Shown: positions 34,500-45,900, counted from the stretch's first letter. The stretch: DNA of 64,000 nucleotides from Isoetes taiwanensis (GCA_021234155.1 JAJEKV010000003.1:10044413-10108412), one strand, 5' to 3'. Notes: generated by a model from the sequence alone, not told the origin. Numbers and translations are program-made.

Positions 34500-35290
34500 C
34501 ATTTTCATGGCTTTTTACGAAAAATGTTAAGCCTAGCATTGCATGTATCGTTCTCGGTCATTTAGTAATTTCCTCACCAATCAAACTTGGACGTAAAGTT
34601 ACTGAAATCAAGCCCGAGTATTGTTCATGGCCTATAAGTTCATGGCTTTTTATACAAGCTGCGTTGCATTTCAAGCATGGCTTTACAACTACCGCTACAT
34701 ATAAGCTGAAATATCTTATTCCACATGTCCGCATTTTTGCTTTGTAACATTTCGTAGCATCTTCCAAATTGGATTTACTTGCTGCAAAGTGATCTCTAAT
34801 AATGTAATCTTTTTGCAGTTTCAGTTCAAGGGTTCTATACTTAGCTCCCATAAAGCATGTACCTTATGGTTTGTCCCAAAAAAACCGCCTTTCTTAGCTG
34901 CACATTTCAAGTATTCTAACAGGTCCGAAATGCTCCATGTCTCATGCATGCTTGATTTTTGAATTTGCTCGTGATGATTTATAGAAGACAAAACTATCAT
35001 TCATAAATCATTGCGCAATCTTTGCATGTTTAAGTAACAATTGGTCAGATTTTTTCTCGCGTGCAAGTCTGATTGCAATATCTCCACTGGTCGTAGAAGT
35101 ATCTGAGTGTATTCTTGAAGGAAGCTGGTATATTTTGTTGCTCGGACAAATAATAAGCAGCAAATATATATGGAACTAAGATGCTTTAGGAGTAGAATAA
35201 CAAACAATATTTTTCCTGGAAACTCAGAGTTGTTATATGAATGTTCTATATATTATAAATTCTAATCCTTCTAATGTTTTAAATTTCCAG
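34500..35290. other. Left part of copy-B insertion, unassigned
   Basis: AT-rich, with normal CAG/CTG frequency. A 97-codon minus-strand frame (34558-34851) is unrecognised. The end (35168-35275) is a direct repeat of 38443-38545. Confidence 0.4.
35168..35275 (+). repeat. Direct repeat, left copy
   Basis: ATATGGAACTAAGATGCTTT, then GGAGTAGAATAA and CTGGAAACTCA, with a final TCTATATATTAT, recur in the same order at 38443-38545, 3.27 kb away. Identity is imperfect, so this is an old duplication or a target shared by related insertions. Confidence 0.7.
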
Positions 35291-35299
35291 AATACATCT

Positions 35300-36825
35300 G
35301 CATAGGCACATAACTACCATTGACATAATGGCTAGGGTTTTGGCCATAGAAGCGGCGGGCGGCCTGGCATGCATCTTGAACTCCAGGGTTTCAGGGTTTA
35401 AGAGCAAAGATGATCTGCTGCTGCCGTTGGCCTCGGATCTTGGCTACAGTTGCAAGATCAGCCTGCTAGTCATCCTCAAATCTTCTGCTCGAGAAGTCCA
35501 GTGCTGGGGTTGGGCCGATGCTCTTAGTGCTTCATCTTCATAGCACAAGATTTTTGACTGGTAAGACTGTGTCCTTGTGGCTATTCTCTGGATTTCGATT
35601 TCAATAGGCTAAAGATAGCAGGCAGCTTGTGCTTTAAGACTCTGGGCGTCTTTGAGCTCCATCTGCTCAACATTTGCCTTATGTCTCATTCTATTATCAG
35701 CTACTGCTATTGGCTCAGAAGCACTATTTAAGCTTGTTTTATCAGTGTGTATATTGCTCCTCTTTTGTTGCACTCACTGCAACAGGAAGGCCACGTCTGT
35801 TGTGGTTCTGACTGCACTCACTGCAGTCTTGGGGTTGGATGCAGCTGATATATTGCAGGTCTTTGTTATGGTTTTGAGTCAGAAAAAGATATTGACAAAC
35901 TTGGACTATATTCATCTTGGAGGAGTTCACGATAAGGCAGCACTATAGGTAATGGTGCAACTGCTGTTTGCACGAAATGGGCTGTCCTTCCCTTCAGGAG
36001 CTGCAGATCTTGTGGGTGTGGGAGCAAGTCTTTGGAATGCAGATGTTGGATGCGTCTTTGTTCATTTTGCCGTTCTGTTGTGGCTTCTTGAGATGTATCT
36101 TTAGTCTTGGCTACTTCAATGTCATCCTCCCCCTTTCCCAGCAAGGGGAAATCAGATTCTATGGACGGGCATGGTACTGAACTTTCCTGGGTAATGAAAG
36201 GGGTCTGATTAAGGAGCCTTGGGCGGGAGACCAAGTATTCTTTACCGCTGCTAACTTATTGAGCTGTGATTCAAGTGTCCAAGGGGAGCTTAATTCCGGA
36301 TCAATGAGGAAGTTGAGCATTTTTCAGTTGTGGCCTATGCTAGTAATAGGAGGAGCTTTTGGTTAGCAATTGGACCACCCCTAGTGGGCAGGCTAGCATG
36401 ATCTCCTGCATTGTTGGAAGATGGAGCATTGAGTACCCTAGTACATATTTGGAACAGGGACATAATCTCCTGTAGTACGATGCTGCAGGATGGATTCTAG
36501 CCAAGTAAATGCGCGGAATGATAGTTGCCTTCAATGCTCTTTCAATTGCTTGTATTTTACGGTGGTGAGCTTCAAATGGTCGCAGTTGCAGATTACACAT
36601 TGACCTCAATCTTTGTTCAGGTAGGGAAGGTCTATATCAGTTTGTAGACTCTGATTTTGGAATGTTGGGCAGACTTCTTTCTATTTGGTGACCAGTGTTT
36701 AGATGTTGCATATTTGGCCTATTGTGGAGCCCAAATAAGGTCATGTACCCTGTTTTACTCATTAATAAAATTTAAACATCTTGACTTAAAAAAAAATAAA
36801 AAAATAAAAAAAAAAATAAAATAAA
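35300..36825 (+). mobile_element. Possible retroposed sequence ending in A-rich tail
   Basis: GC-richer stretch with several open frames (35328-35543, 35652-35948 and 35968-36180), none recognised. It ends in CATTAATAAAATTTAAACAT and then an A-rich tract (36788-36825) interrupted by T. The AATAAA-like signal before an A tract suggests a non-LTR retrotransposon or processed-transcript 3' end. No RT domain was seen. Confidence 0.35.
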
Positions 36826-36935
36826 AATTAACACAACCATTGGGTCCAACACATTTAAATTAAAATCCCCCTTAAACCCCCTTTGGTTTGGGTGCATATT
36901 CACACGGGGGGTGACTCCGGGCAACGAGAGCTGTT
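36826..36935 (-). repeat. Fold-back repeat, left arm
   Basis: The reverse complement reads GTGAATATGCACCCAAACCA, then a G-rich AAGGGGGATTTTAATTT run and GTTGGACCCAATGG. It is nearly identical to the right arm at 37112-37222. Confidence 0.8.
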
Positions 36936-37111
36936 GAATAGGCATATTCACCCATTATTCCTTAATCTATACCGTACATAAAGTTCCTCGTTTGTGGGGT
37001 ATGCAAGTACAAAATTTGCTATACTGTATAACAAGATTTGCAAAATACTATAAGATTTCAAGCGGAATATTATATGGTGTTGATTTCATACGTGCAAAAT
37101 ACAATTATGAG
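36936..37111. other. Loop of the fold-back repeat
   Basis: AT-rich DNA between the inverted arms. Nothing recognised. Confidence 0.5.
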
Positions 37112-37260
37112 GGCTCTCGGCTTGCCCTACATCACCCCCATGTGAATATGCACCCAAACCAAAGGGGGTTTAAGGGGGATTTTAATTTAAATGTGTTGGA
37201 CCCAATGGTTGTGTTAATTAATGTCAATGGTAGTTATGTGTTGGTTGTTAATGTCAATGA
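37112..37260 (+). repeat. Fold-back repeat, right arm with tandem tail
   Basis: Matches the left arm in inverse orientation and matches 8926-9080 in direct orientation. The tail TATGTGTTGGTTGTTAATGT is duplicated locally (37227-37285). Confidence 0.8.
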
Positions 37261-38099
37261 TTGTTATGTGTTGGTTGTTATGTGTTGAGGGATTTAATTT
37301 TTATATGTTGGATGTTAATGGTTTGTGTTGCAAAAAAATTTTTTTGGCCCCTTCAGGGCCTTAGGGGACGCCACTCCTTCCCCCCGGTGTGACAAAAAAT
37401 TTAGAATTCAAACCAGAAAAAAACTAGAATTCATTTGAGGCTTTCATCACCTGTAGCTTTTGAATTTGATCATAATAAAACAAATAGAACATAAGTAAAA
37501 GTTACCATAAAGATAGAGCAGATTGATCCCATTATTCTGAAAGTCATAAAGTTTGCAACACAAAGAAAACCCCCTGTTATTACGCTACATATTGTTACTT
37601 CTGCTACAACTATTTCTCTTTCACAATGATACCATTGTTTATCAATCCATATGATTTTGGATGCTCCATCTGTAGCTTAAAGGTAATGCATGATTCACCT
37701 TATGGTTCGATTAAAGTTCCAAACCTACAATATAAATGCATTCTTGTGGCCACTGTTTGACTGATCTGCGTGACATGGAAAAGGGCGTGGAATAATCCGC
37801 CTGTTGTGTGCATAAGAATCCTTGTTGATTGAAGCTAAAGGCTGGCTGCTATGAACAATCCGGCAGCCAGGAATATCCAAGAGTTGGAAACAAACAGAGG
37901 GCCTAAACTTGAATCTGCAGCAAATCTTAGGAAGGAAACAAAAGGGGGTTTTGCAGCACTACATTGTAGAATCAGGAAACCAATACCTTGTAAAAAAACA
38001 TTATGCTAACTGAAGAAACATTAAAAAACAAATACCTTTGTAAGTGTGAGCAAAAAAATCCATCTCGTGGGTAGTAAAATCCACTCCAGAGCAATAAGA
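37261..38099. other. Unassigned stretch
   Basis: No gene is recognised. 37563-37593 (AACCCCCTGTTATTACGCTA) is the inverse of the insertion end at 7318 and also resembles 38413-38433. Confidence 0.5.
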
Positions 38100-38107
38100 A
38101 TCCAAGA

Positions 38108-38240
38108 GGGCAAGTACACATGCATATGCACACATGCACACACATGCACATGCACTTGCACTTGCACATGCACAATACACATGCACATGCACACACATGC
38201 ACATGCATGTGCACATGCACATGCATACACATGCGCAGTG
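38108..38240. repeat. CACATG / ACACATGC microsatellite
   Basis: Imperfect run of CACATG, CACACATG and CACTTG units. The four long open frames over it, on both strands, are low-complexity artefacts. Confidence 0.9.
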
Positions 38241-38339
38241 TTCATGCACAAACACATGCAGAGAAAGACAACAACCCTCGGATTGTTCCAACCAACGAAA
38301 ATCAACGGCCCATAAAGGGTGCACTCTAGAAATACTATT

Positions 38340-38433
38340 TAGTACACCTCAACGAATACAACAACGAAATCATAGAAAAACCATGTGAAAAAACGTATAA
38401 AAATCTAAAAGTAACCCCCTGTTATTGTGCTAC
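38340..38433 (-). repeat. Terminal sequence of a dispersed repeat, minus orientation
   Basis: The reverse complement starts TAGCACAATAACAGGGGGTT and continues through ATGGTTTTTCTATGATTT. It matches the start of the 7318 insertion over about 80 bp. Confidence 0.65.
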
Positions 38434-38442
38434 ATATGCATA

Positions 38443-38545
38443 TATGGAACTAAGATGCTTTAGGAGTAGAATAATGAGCAATATTTCTGCTGGAAACTCA
38501 TAGATCTGTTATGTAAATTATCTATATATTATGAATCTTACTCTC
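38443..38545 (+). repeat. Direct repeat, right copy
   Basis: Pairs with 35168-35275. Confidence 0.7.
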
Positions 38546-39750
38546 TCTTACACTCCTCGAGAGGTGAGAAGTTCAAATGTTGTAGTAAAAGAAGCAAGAG
38601 TGTTTGCTGCAAGTCGTGGCATCTTCCTATTGGATTAAAGAAAATTTCAATTCTTTCATACTTTTGCAAAGTGAGAAGTCTAAAAATTGTAGTTCTATGA
38701 GCAATGTGTTTCTCTATTTGAGGCTTAGAAGAAGCATACTTGTATACAAGTCTCAACTCCCACACTCTAAAATTCCATACTTTTGCAAAGGTGACAAGTT
38801 CAACTGTCGTAGTTGTATTTTCAATGGTTGTGTTGTATGCAAGTTTCAACATCAAAACTATAGACTTATAACATCTATAAATTGGTCATGTTGTTCTTTT
38901 TTGTCCATATAATGTAGAGTAGTTTACAGAAGTCATGACATAGGATAATGACGAGGGATACACTTCTACAGTCCACTACAGTAATGTATTATACTCTCCA
39001 AACTTCATAATGGGAAACCTTAAAAATTTGACACGCATCTTTGTCCATGTTATTCTTTGATTTGTGTGTAGTTGAACAAAAGAGCCTCAATTTGCTAACA
39101 ACCATCAAAACATACTCAAAATCATGACAAATTCCTACTCAGAATACGACTCTCAAAATTCATGTTTCATTCATCTTTTTACATAAGTTGCCTACCCAAT
39201 TCCACGAATTGCACAGCTAGATTCTAGAATGGGGCTCGCATGAAACCAACAAACCGCCCGCTAGATAGGCTTCTCATTCATCTCAGCAGATTTTCTACAA
39301 TGGTGGACAGTGGGTAGCTGCACACATGCGAACTACCCACGAAAAATAAAGGGAAAATCCAATTATATCATTTGGACCCCAAAAAATACAATGCTAATAG
39401 ATGTGTGGCTGGTGTACCTGCCGAAAGCTTATCACCGGGATTAAAAAACCCCGCCCTTTCGGGTTTTCGAGGAAAAACCCTAGTGATAAACCTTTGGCAA
39501 GGGGCTTGGACAAACGTAAGGCATAGAAATCGCTCCCAAAAACCCACGCGTGGAGAAGTCGAAACATATGCCGCTCGCCAACCTGTACCTGCACATCACC
39601 AACACAACAAAACGAGAGAAAACAAACCTCCCAGAGTGGAGGGGCTGATCACGCGTGCCATGCGACAAAAAACAAAAACCTCTTCAAATAGAGGGGCTGG
39701 TCACGCGTGTCGGGCGACAAATACAATAAACAAAGAAGGGGGGAGGGTGG
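38546..39750. other. Unassigned stretch with short local repeats
   Basis: A 102-codon frame (38604-38912) is Cys-rich but built on a locally repeated CATACTTTTGCAAAG phrase, so it is doubtful. TCTAGAATGGGGCTCGCATG at 39222 recurs near 39919 in direct orientation. A 134-codon frame at 39372-39776 is unrecognised. Confidence 0.4.
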
Positions 39751-39935
39751 GTTCAAAGAGAATAAGGTACTGCTGAGAGAAGAGGAAGTGCCGATGAGAC
39801 GTTGATGCAGAACCGCGCCTAAAATAGCGAACTCCCAACCAGAAAGGGCGCATGCATGCAAGACATGCATGCTCGCCCCATTCTAGAATGTCGATCCGAT
39901 GTCTCGGATCGATGGGATTCTAGAATTGGGCTCGC
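39751..39935 (+). repeat. Direct repeat flanking the LINE fragment, left copy
   Basis: CAAAGAGAATAAGGTACTGC to TCGGATCGATGGGATT recurs at 40815-40997. It contains a palindrome TCGATCCGATGTCTCGGATCGA-type stem near 39890-39911. Confidence 0.85.
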
Positions 39936-40053
39936 ATGAAACCAACAAACCGCCCGAATACCAGAGAACTTCCTTAACAAACTGGAATCGAGGACGAAGG
40001 TCACAGGATGATGGCTAAAGAAGAGCCAAAGCCGAGAAAGGACATGCCACAGC

Positions 40054-40785
40054 ATGAAAGTAACGCCAAATTGGCCAAACCAAGCAGGAAGAAAATGGCC
40101 TTTGGTGGTACCAGTGAATCAACAGAAAGTAGTTTGGAACTGGGTTTGGGACAAGTTACTTCATCCAAAGTTATCAGTTTTGTGGTGGCAGATCATCCAT
40201 AGATGTGTGCGCGTCAATGTTTTGGTCCACAAATTTCGTCCTGAGGTGCCTGGGACATGCCCTTTATGCGCTCAAAGGGATGAGACAATCGAGCATTGTT
40301 TCTTCTTATGCCAGCATGCTAGACCGGCTTGGTTGTGGCTTCAGAGTCTTTTTTATTGCAGTTTGAATAGTCAACAAGTCTTATTGGCAGTGTACCCAAG
40401 TTCTTGGGACAATATGGCAAAGAGGGCATTTCACTTAGCTTCAGCATGGATAATTTGGTCAACGTGGAAAAGAAGAAACCTCTTTATTTTCAAGGGCCAT
40501 AGAGCCCCTGATGCTCAAGTGCTTATTGAAGCTAAGCAACGCATCGTCAAAGTGTATATATCTTCCTCCGTAAAGGATGAAGTGAAGAATCGTATTTGGG
40601 TACACTATCTCCAAATTAACACTTATATGTAACTCATTTACATGTTGTGTGCTGTAAGGTGGCGGGTGGTTTTGCTCAGTGGACAATTCCTCCACTGGGT
40701 TTTCAGCCCCCCCATCTCTGTTGCTCGTTTCTGATGATTAATAAAGTTTCACGTCCTTCCAAAAAAAAAAAAAAAAAAAAAAAGC
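40054..40785 (+). mobile_element. 5'-truncated LINE: zf-RVT domain, 3' UTR and poly(A)
   Basis: The 192-codon frame at 40054-40632 has the zinc-binding C-terminal domain of plant L1-type ORF2. It includes VVWNWVWDKLLHPKLSVLWW, then CPLCAQRDETIEHCFFLC with the spaced Cys/His ligands, and a WSTWKRRN motif further on. A 3' UTR with GATTAATAAAG (near 40736) leads to an uninterrupted A tract at 40761-40783. The RT and endonuclease domains are missing, so it is a dead, 5'-truncated insertion. The frame is intact, and CAG/CTG sites look normal here, suggesting a younger or differently methylated insertion. Confidence 0.9.
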
Positions 40786-40814
40786 AGAAAGAAGCCCCTT
40801 CCCTGCCTGGAAAC

Positions 40815-40997
40815 AATTCAAAGAGAATAAGGTACTGCTGAGAGAAGAGGAAGCGCCGATGAGACGTTGATGCAGAACCGTGCCTAAAATAGCGAACTCC
40901 CAACCGTAGTAGGGCATGCGGCGCATGCATGCACGCAAGACATGCATGCTCGCCCCATTCTAGAATGTCGATCCGATGTCTCGGATCGATGGGATTG
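40815..40997 (+). repeat. Direct repeat flanking the LINE fragment, right copy
   Basis: Pairs with 39751-39935 at high identity. The right copy has a small GGGCATGCGGCGCATGC expansion. Confidence 0.85.
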
Positions 40998-41344
40998 TCT
41001 TTATAAAGATCCACAAAACGGACGATAAGTTTCAATAAAAGAGCATTTTAGATGTACTTTTTCTGGAAAAAAAACTGAAGATGGGACAGTTTGAGATTTA
41101 GGCCTATATGAGTCTCAAAATGCATGTTTCATTCATCTTCTTTACATAGATTACCTACCCAGTCCCACGAGTTGCACAACTCGATTGGCAATTTAGATGT
41201 ATTTTATTAGTAAAAAACCAACCGAAGATGGGAGAGTTTGAGATTTAAAGGATCTATATGGAAGTGAGAATTTTAAAGGCATGTCAGTTCTACAGAAAGT
41301 TGTAACTTCCATTGACCACCTAATTCCAAACTCTTCCTTGCCTC
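40998..41344. other. Right edge of copy-B insertion
   Basis: Contains CATGTTTCATTCATCTTCTT and CCCACGAGTTGCACAACTCG, direct repeats of 39164-39212. No gene is recognised. Confidence 0.5.
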
Positions 41345-41690
41345 CTAGCCCCGATAAATATGCGGATTATGCCACCTGGCTTACCCACAAAAATGTAACG
41401 AGAGGCACGAAATATTTCATGTCCTAATTTTTTGATCTACAAGAGAAATGGGGTCCAGTGTACCTACAACTTTCTTCAAATTCTGTCTAAAGTTGCCCTT
41501 GCCAGTCAGGTAAGAGTGCATCGGCGCTCCATTAGTCTTAAAAGCCCTTTTAGTTGTAATAAAAAACCAGTCAATGTATTTTATCTCACAATTTTTTCAA
41601 TCCACAGAGTTTCCTGTTCAATCCCATATGAGCTCTTTGGTCTTGGTGGAAATAGATAAAGATAAAGATAAAATTTTTAACGTCCGTTGG
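41345..41690. repeat. Left end of composite segment, copy C
   Basis: Matches 12691-13023, including the AGATAAAGATAAAGATAA stretch near 41655. No gene is seen. Confidence 0.65.
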
Positions 41691-41740
41691 AAGCTCTCCG
41701 AGCTTATGGGACGAAACAATACAAAGGGCGTAAGCCCAAA

Positions 41741-42193
41741 CTAGGACTCAAACCCCAACCCAAAAGCAAAGAAAGGGCATAAGACCAGACAGAAGAAGAC
41801 ATGGGAACTAAACCCCTTACAGAACATAGCAACTACTAAAGCAAAACCAAATATAACAAAACCAAGACGTGGGTAGGCAATTAAGAGTACCCCAACCAAG
41901 GGTTGGTAGGCCACTGGTCGAAAATAAGTTCTGAGCCTCCCCGATAAAGCCCCCATTTTTGCCGGGAGCCTCGCCTCTCGAACCTTGCATAGCTCATCAC
42001 GCCGTCGAGTTAACTGAACTGCGGAGAGGTCCTCTTGCACCGAAAAGAGAGTGCCCTTCAAGTGGCTCCCATGCTGTAACACATACAACCTATCCCGGGA
42101 TGTTGAAAAATGTACCAGAAGATGGCGTGGCCTATCAGGCCGGTGGGTACCCACTCTTTGGGCAGTAAAAGTTCGTGGGCTCTGAATATGCAT
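41741..42193 (-). pseudogene. ORF1-like C-terminal segment, minus strand, best copy
   Basis: The 150-codon minus-strand frame reads HLKGTLFSVQEDLS, RRRDELCKVREARLPAKMG and YFRPVAYQPLV, then a hydrophobic tail (GFVIFGFALVVAMF) that is probably translated 3' UTR. The order GT-F-S-V-Q-E-D-L followed by a basic helix and a GKW/YRGG-like end resembles the C-terminal domain of LINE ORF1 and related proteins, which binds nucleic acid with the preceding RRM. It faces the plus-strand paralogue at 43243-44090. No upstream RRM or zinc knuckle could be identified. Confidence 0.45.
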
Positions 42194-42199
42194 GATGTC

Positions 42200-43242
42200 T
42201 GTAAAGAAGTGTGCAACTACACATCAGTATGTGAACCAGACGCTGTCTCCTGGACCCCGACGAGGCGCAGGTTCAAATGCCGATTGCCCGGGCGGGTCCG
42301 AACCCGAGCAATAGAGGCTAAATAATTGCTCTAAACAAATGCATGAAAGTAACCCAAGACAAGGTGCTATCAAAGCTGATAGGCAAGTTTGTAGAGAATC
42401 AGCCTAAGCATTGGGCCAAGAGTTGAAAAAAATGGTCCTCTTAGTGAAGGTTATTATTGGTGTGCAAGCAGCTATGTTATTACTTGGAACATTAACGTGC
42501 GAGATAGTAAATCATTTTATATATGATCTCCATTACGCTAGGTCTTCCCACCGCCTAAGGTTTTTCCTTAGGCGCCACCGCCTAACCATCTAGGCACCTT
42601 CCAGCGTCAACACAAACAGCAAACAGCAGGAACACACACAAGCACGGCATCACGCATCCGATCTAGTCTGCTCCAGACTAATCTACCCAAAGACCGCCGG
42701 TTAGATCCCAGCTCCAACTTCTCTGCCATGCCAGGTATTCGTGTTGCTTAGTCATCTCATGATCCTTTTCTTTCCGGTTCTGAGATTTAGCTCCTGGCAC
42801 AAGCTTCTGTCAAGACCTTTCCCAACCCCAAATTTGGCCCAGCCCACAGCCACGACTTGGCTAGCCATCGATTCCTGCAACAACGACCACAACGACCCGG
42901 CAACAGTATCCTACGCTTCTTTCTCAGTTTGATTCCCATTCCGATTTTCCAAGTCGGCCCCTGGCTGTGCCAACAAACTCACTTCACATTAAGTCTAATA
43001 TCTGGCCTGCGTCCAAATCCTACCTTTCTTTGCCTCTTGCTGCTGGTTCTTTTGCTCTAGATTGGCCCTCAATCTTCCTCTACTAGAGTTTTCCCACGGT
43101 TCTTTTGCCGAAAGGGGCGTTCCTTGTTCATAATTGGTATATACACATTTCAATTTGATCGGTATCCAGGTGCTTTGTCTTTTGCTTGGATCTCTAGGTT
43201 GCATCACTTTGGGCTCTTTAGATTGGCTTTCGGGGTCTTTAT
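42200..43242. other. alpha-block spacer, copy C
   Basis: Collinear with copies A and B. It holds the stem-loop CGCCTAAGG / CCTTAGGCG near 42551-42575. Open frames (42857-43060 and others) are not kept across copies. Confidence 0.55.
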
Positions 43243-44090
43243 ATGGCTAAGTGTAGTCAGCGCCGCCGTAACTTCACTGATGTGGAACTTCTCCATGTCA
43301 CATGGCTTGAACATTTCCCGCTTCCCGAGTCTGATCTCATACATCAGCACGCCTCACTTCAGGCAAGGATCCTTCCGCTCTTGCCCTCATCGGACCAGCA
43401 TCTTCTTTTGGACACCTTGCAGAATGCATCTCTTGCAGGCCCGACGATTTCCTTCGAAGATAAGCTTTTGTTCCAGATACTAAATTTGCTTTACTCCTGA
43501 TGTTGAAACACAGACCCTCGAGAGCGCATGCACTGCTGACGGGGTGCAAACAGAGACTCATAGGGATAACGGTGTGGAGATGACAGATAAAGGTCAGGGT
43601 GGCATGCAAGCACATGATCATAGTGGCATGCCGGATAAGGACCATGGGAGGATGCGGCGTGATTCACTCGACGGCGAAGGGGACAAAAGCTTGAATTTGC
43701 GCGATCGTAGGCATGCCGCAGGGCAAATCCGCCTTGGATGTAGAAGAGGCAGCCAACTTCTTCACGGATGTTATGCACATTCGAGAGGCCGCCATTGTTA
43801 CAAAGACGCGGGGTTGGGGCTCGTGAGGCCGACCCGCCCCGCCATATCATCGCCCAGCCTAATAGCCCACGGGATAGGTTGTATGTCCTTCAAAGATGGA
43901 AGTCATTTAAAAGACACCCACTTCTCGGTTCAAGAAGATCTCTCTCCGCCCAAATGACCCGGTGGCGATGGAATCGTTTAGAGTGCGAGAGGCTCGGCCG
44001 CAGCGAAAAAGTGGGCAAAGTATCGAGGAGGTACAATCAATCATCCGAGACCCGGTGGCCCCGGAACCCATGGCTTGGGTACACTTAGCT
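43243..44090 (+). pseudogene. Repeat-borne ORF, 'FTDVELLHVTWLEHF' family, copy C
   Basis: The clearest copy. It starts MAKCSQRRRNFTDVELLHVT and continues ARILPLLPSSDQHLLLDTLQ and ISFEDKLLFQILNLLYS to a stop at 43500. The frame from 43544 continues with ETHRDNGVEMTDKG and HDHSGMPDKDHG. Near 43735 a third frame gives the FFTDVMHI homologue and near 43900 the SVQEDLSPP homologue. If the frame breaks are miscalls, the original product would be about 270-280 residues. The cellular role is unknown. Confidence 0.45.
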
Positions 44091-45090
44091 CATGTGCACA
44101 TGCTTAGATACTTATTATCATTTTTGTTGTGTTTTTCTTATGTTGATATTCTTCACTCTTTTTTTATACTTTGTCACATCGCGGACCCATAAAATTTCTA
44201 TCTATCTTAAGGAATTCTTTTTTTGGGTCTCAGAGTTTAGATGTTCGCATGTTTTGAACCCGAATGACACATGATGAAAATATAATTCATGATGCATTAT
44301 AACCATGCATAAACTTTTGTTGCTTCTTGATATGCTATGGGAGTTTTGCCATTATAATATCAATGCTATAAATATTTGTCGTTACGTGTACATTTAAATT
44401 CCTCTTTGAGTTTTTTTTACAAGGTATATTCAAGTATTTTGTTAGCAATGCAAATAGATGTTATGTTTAAGGATTTGAATGTGTGACTTTTATGTGCACG
44501 ATTTTTTCACTTCTAATCGCTATCCGCATCCTAATTTTTCCTTTGACAAAAATAAAAAATGTCTATGGACCGTTGATTTCGTCATTCAACAGAAAAAAGG
44601 TATGTACATGTGTCAAGGTTAGCTTCCAGGCCTCGCCTGAACCATAGAGGAAAAAAGCAAAGAAGAATAGAAATGAAGAAGTATGGAGAAGCCCAAGAGC
44701 AATTGAATCTCCCCCGGCACGATCCCATTTCATGTAAACAAGAAAATTGCAGTTCATTGCATGCATTGTTGATTAACTCCTATGAGTTTTCTATGTTACT
44801 TAATTTCTACAGTTACGGTTCTTAAGGAGGTCCAAATCCTAGGACTGCCATGGCGAATGGAACCTTGCCTTCATCAAGCAATTTTAGGCCTTTTCATATC
44901 AGCTTTGATGTTGTGTTTGCTTTCGATGAAATCCGGCTTTCTATTTAAAAAGTGGCCTCTATTTCTTGCAAATGTTGACTTCAATAGTTGTAAATGTTTG
45001 GCAACAAGGACATCTATTTCATCTCCAAATCCCTGAATAATATAATATCGCAACAAATTCAACATTTCATGAATCGCGAACAACATAATT
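44091..45090. repeat. 3' tail and conserved leader block, copy 5 of 5
   Basis: Collinear with 2241-3290 and 15441-16490. Contains the 71-codon frame at 44610-44825. Confidence 0.75.
44610..44825 (+). CDS. 71-codon repeat-borne ORF, copy 5
   Basis: Identical in protein sequence to the copy at 2788, although the two lie 42 kb apart. Confidence 0.25.
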   Translation: MSRLASRPRLNHRGKKQRRIEMKKYGEAQEQLNLPRHDPISCKQENCSSLHALLINSYEFSMLLNFYSYGS

Positions 45091-45757
45091 TATCGCCGTA
45101 CTTTATCTAGGAGAAAACGTAGGCTCATGTACTATACAAACAAGGGAATGTTATCTCCAAAATATACACATAAACACCTATCAACCATGCACACATGTTA
45201 CGATATAGAAGGAACATCTGACTTGAAGAATAACTTAAAAGGAGCTTGATTGCATATATATTTTAATTGCAGTATCCTGAATGAATATTTTCTAGGCAAA
45301 CGTTTCTCAAGCTTTTACAAATGGAGAAAGACTATGGATGCTGGAAGGGTGGTGAATTGATGAGATAGGATAGGATCAGAATAGTATGCTACTAAGATTT
45401 TGTATTAAACTCTGGACAAGGTGTAAAATATAGCCATCCTCTAAGGTCTGCATTAGGTCTAAGACCTGTATTTCATTGCATTAAAATAGAGTTGATATGC
45501 AAAGGCTTACTTTTGAACTTTGTTGCAAGAAACAAAAATTCTTAGCATTCTTTATGAGCTGCATGAAACAAACATTTGGAAAATACATGTCTGCCCGGGT
45601 TTTGAAGGAGATGATTCCTAAGATTCATTCAAATCACGTAACATTCTGTGGAAGATCAGCCGGTTCCGCGGAGCTTCCCATCTCGCTCGAAATGGTCTTC
45701 TTCATCCGCACCCGGCGGGCGGCAGCTAATGATCGACCATCGAGATATTTGCCCCGG
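45091..45757. other. Spacer upstream of repeat promoter, copy C
   Basis: No gene is recognised. The frame at 45497-45766 begins MQRLTFELCCKKQKFLAFFM and is partly mirrored in A and B, but ends in the promoter. Confidence 0.5.
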
Positions 45758-45765
45758 TATAAATA
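45758..45765 (+). promoter_or_regulatory. TATA box TATAAATA, copy C
   Basis: Followed by CACATTTTGCCCTAATCAAT. About 140 bp downstream is the first ATG in a favourable context (GAAGAATGGCGGCAAGC, ATG at 45901). Confidence 0.55.
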
Positions 45766-45900
45766 GCACATTTTGCCCTAATCAATCAATATTTTGTTGC
45801 ATTTTGGAGTCCGGCAGTTTCTAGATGACTTCAAAAGCAAGAATATATAAATGTAAGTAATAGGTCATAAACTTGTCATTACGTTGTCTTTGTTAGAAGA

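Noticed and set aside
37972-38388. Cys/His/Met-rich open frames on both strands
   Set aside because: They are translations of the CACATG microsatellite.
39751-40997. The 180-bp direct repeats as LTRs of a retrotransposon
   Set aside because: The interior is a LINE tail without gag, protease or integrase, and no primer-binding site or TG..CA ends were seen.
45853-45896. Intron between the promoter and the first ATG of the WD40 unit
   Set aside because: GTAAGT and TTAG signals exist, but 44 bp is shorter than plant introns normally are.
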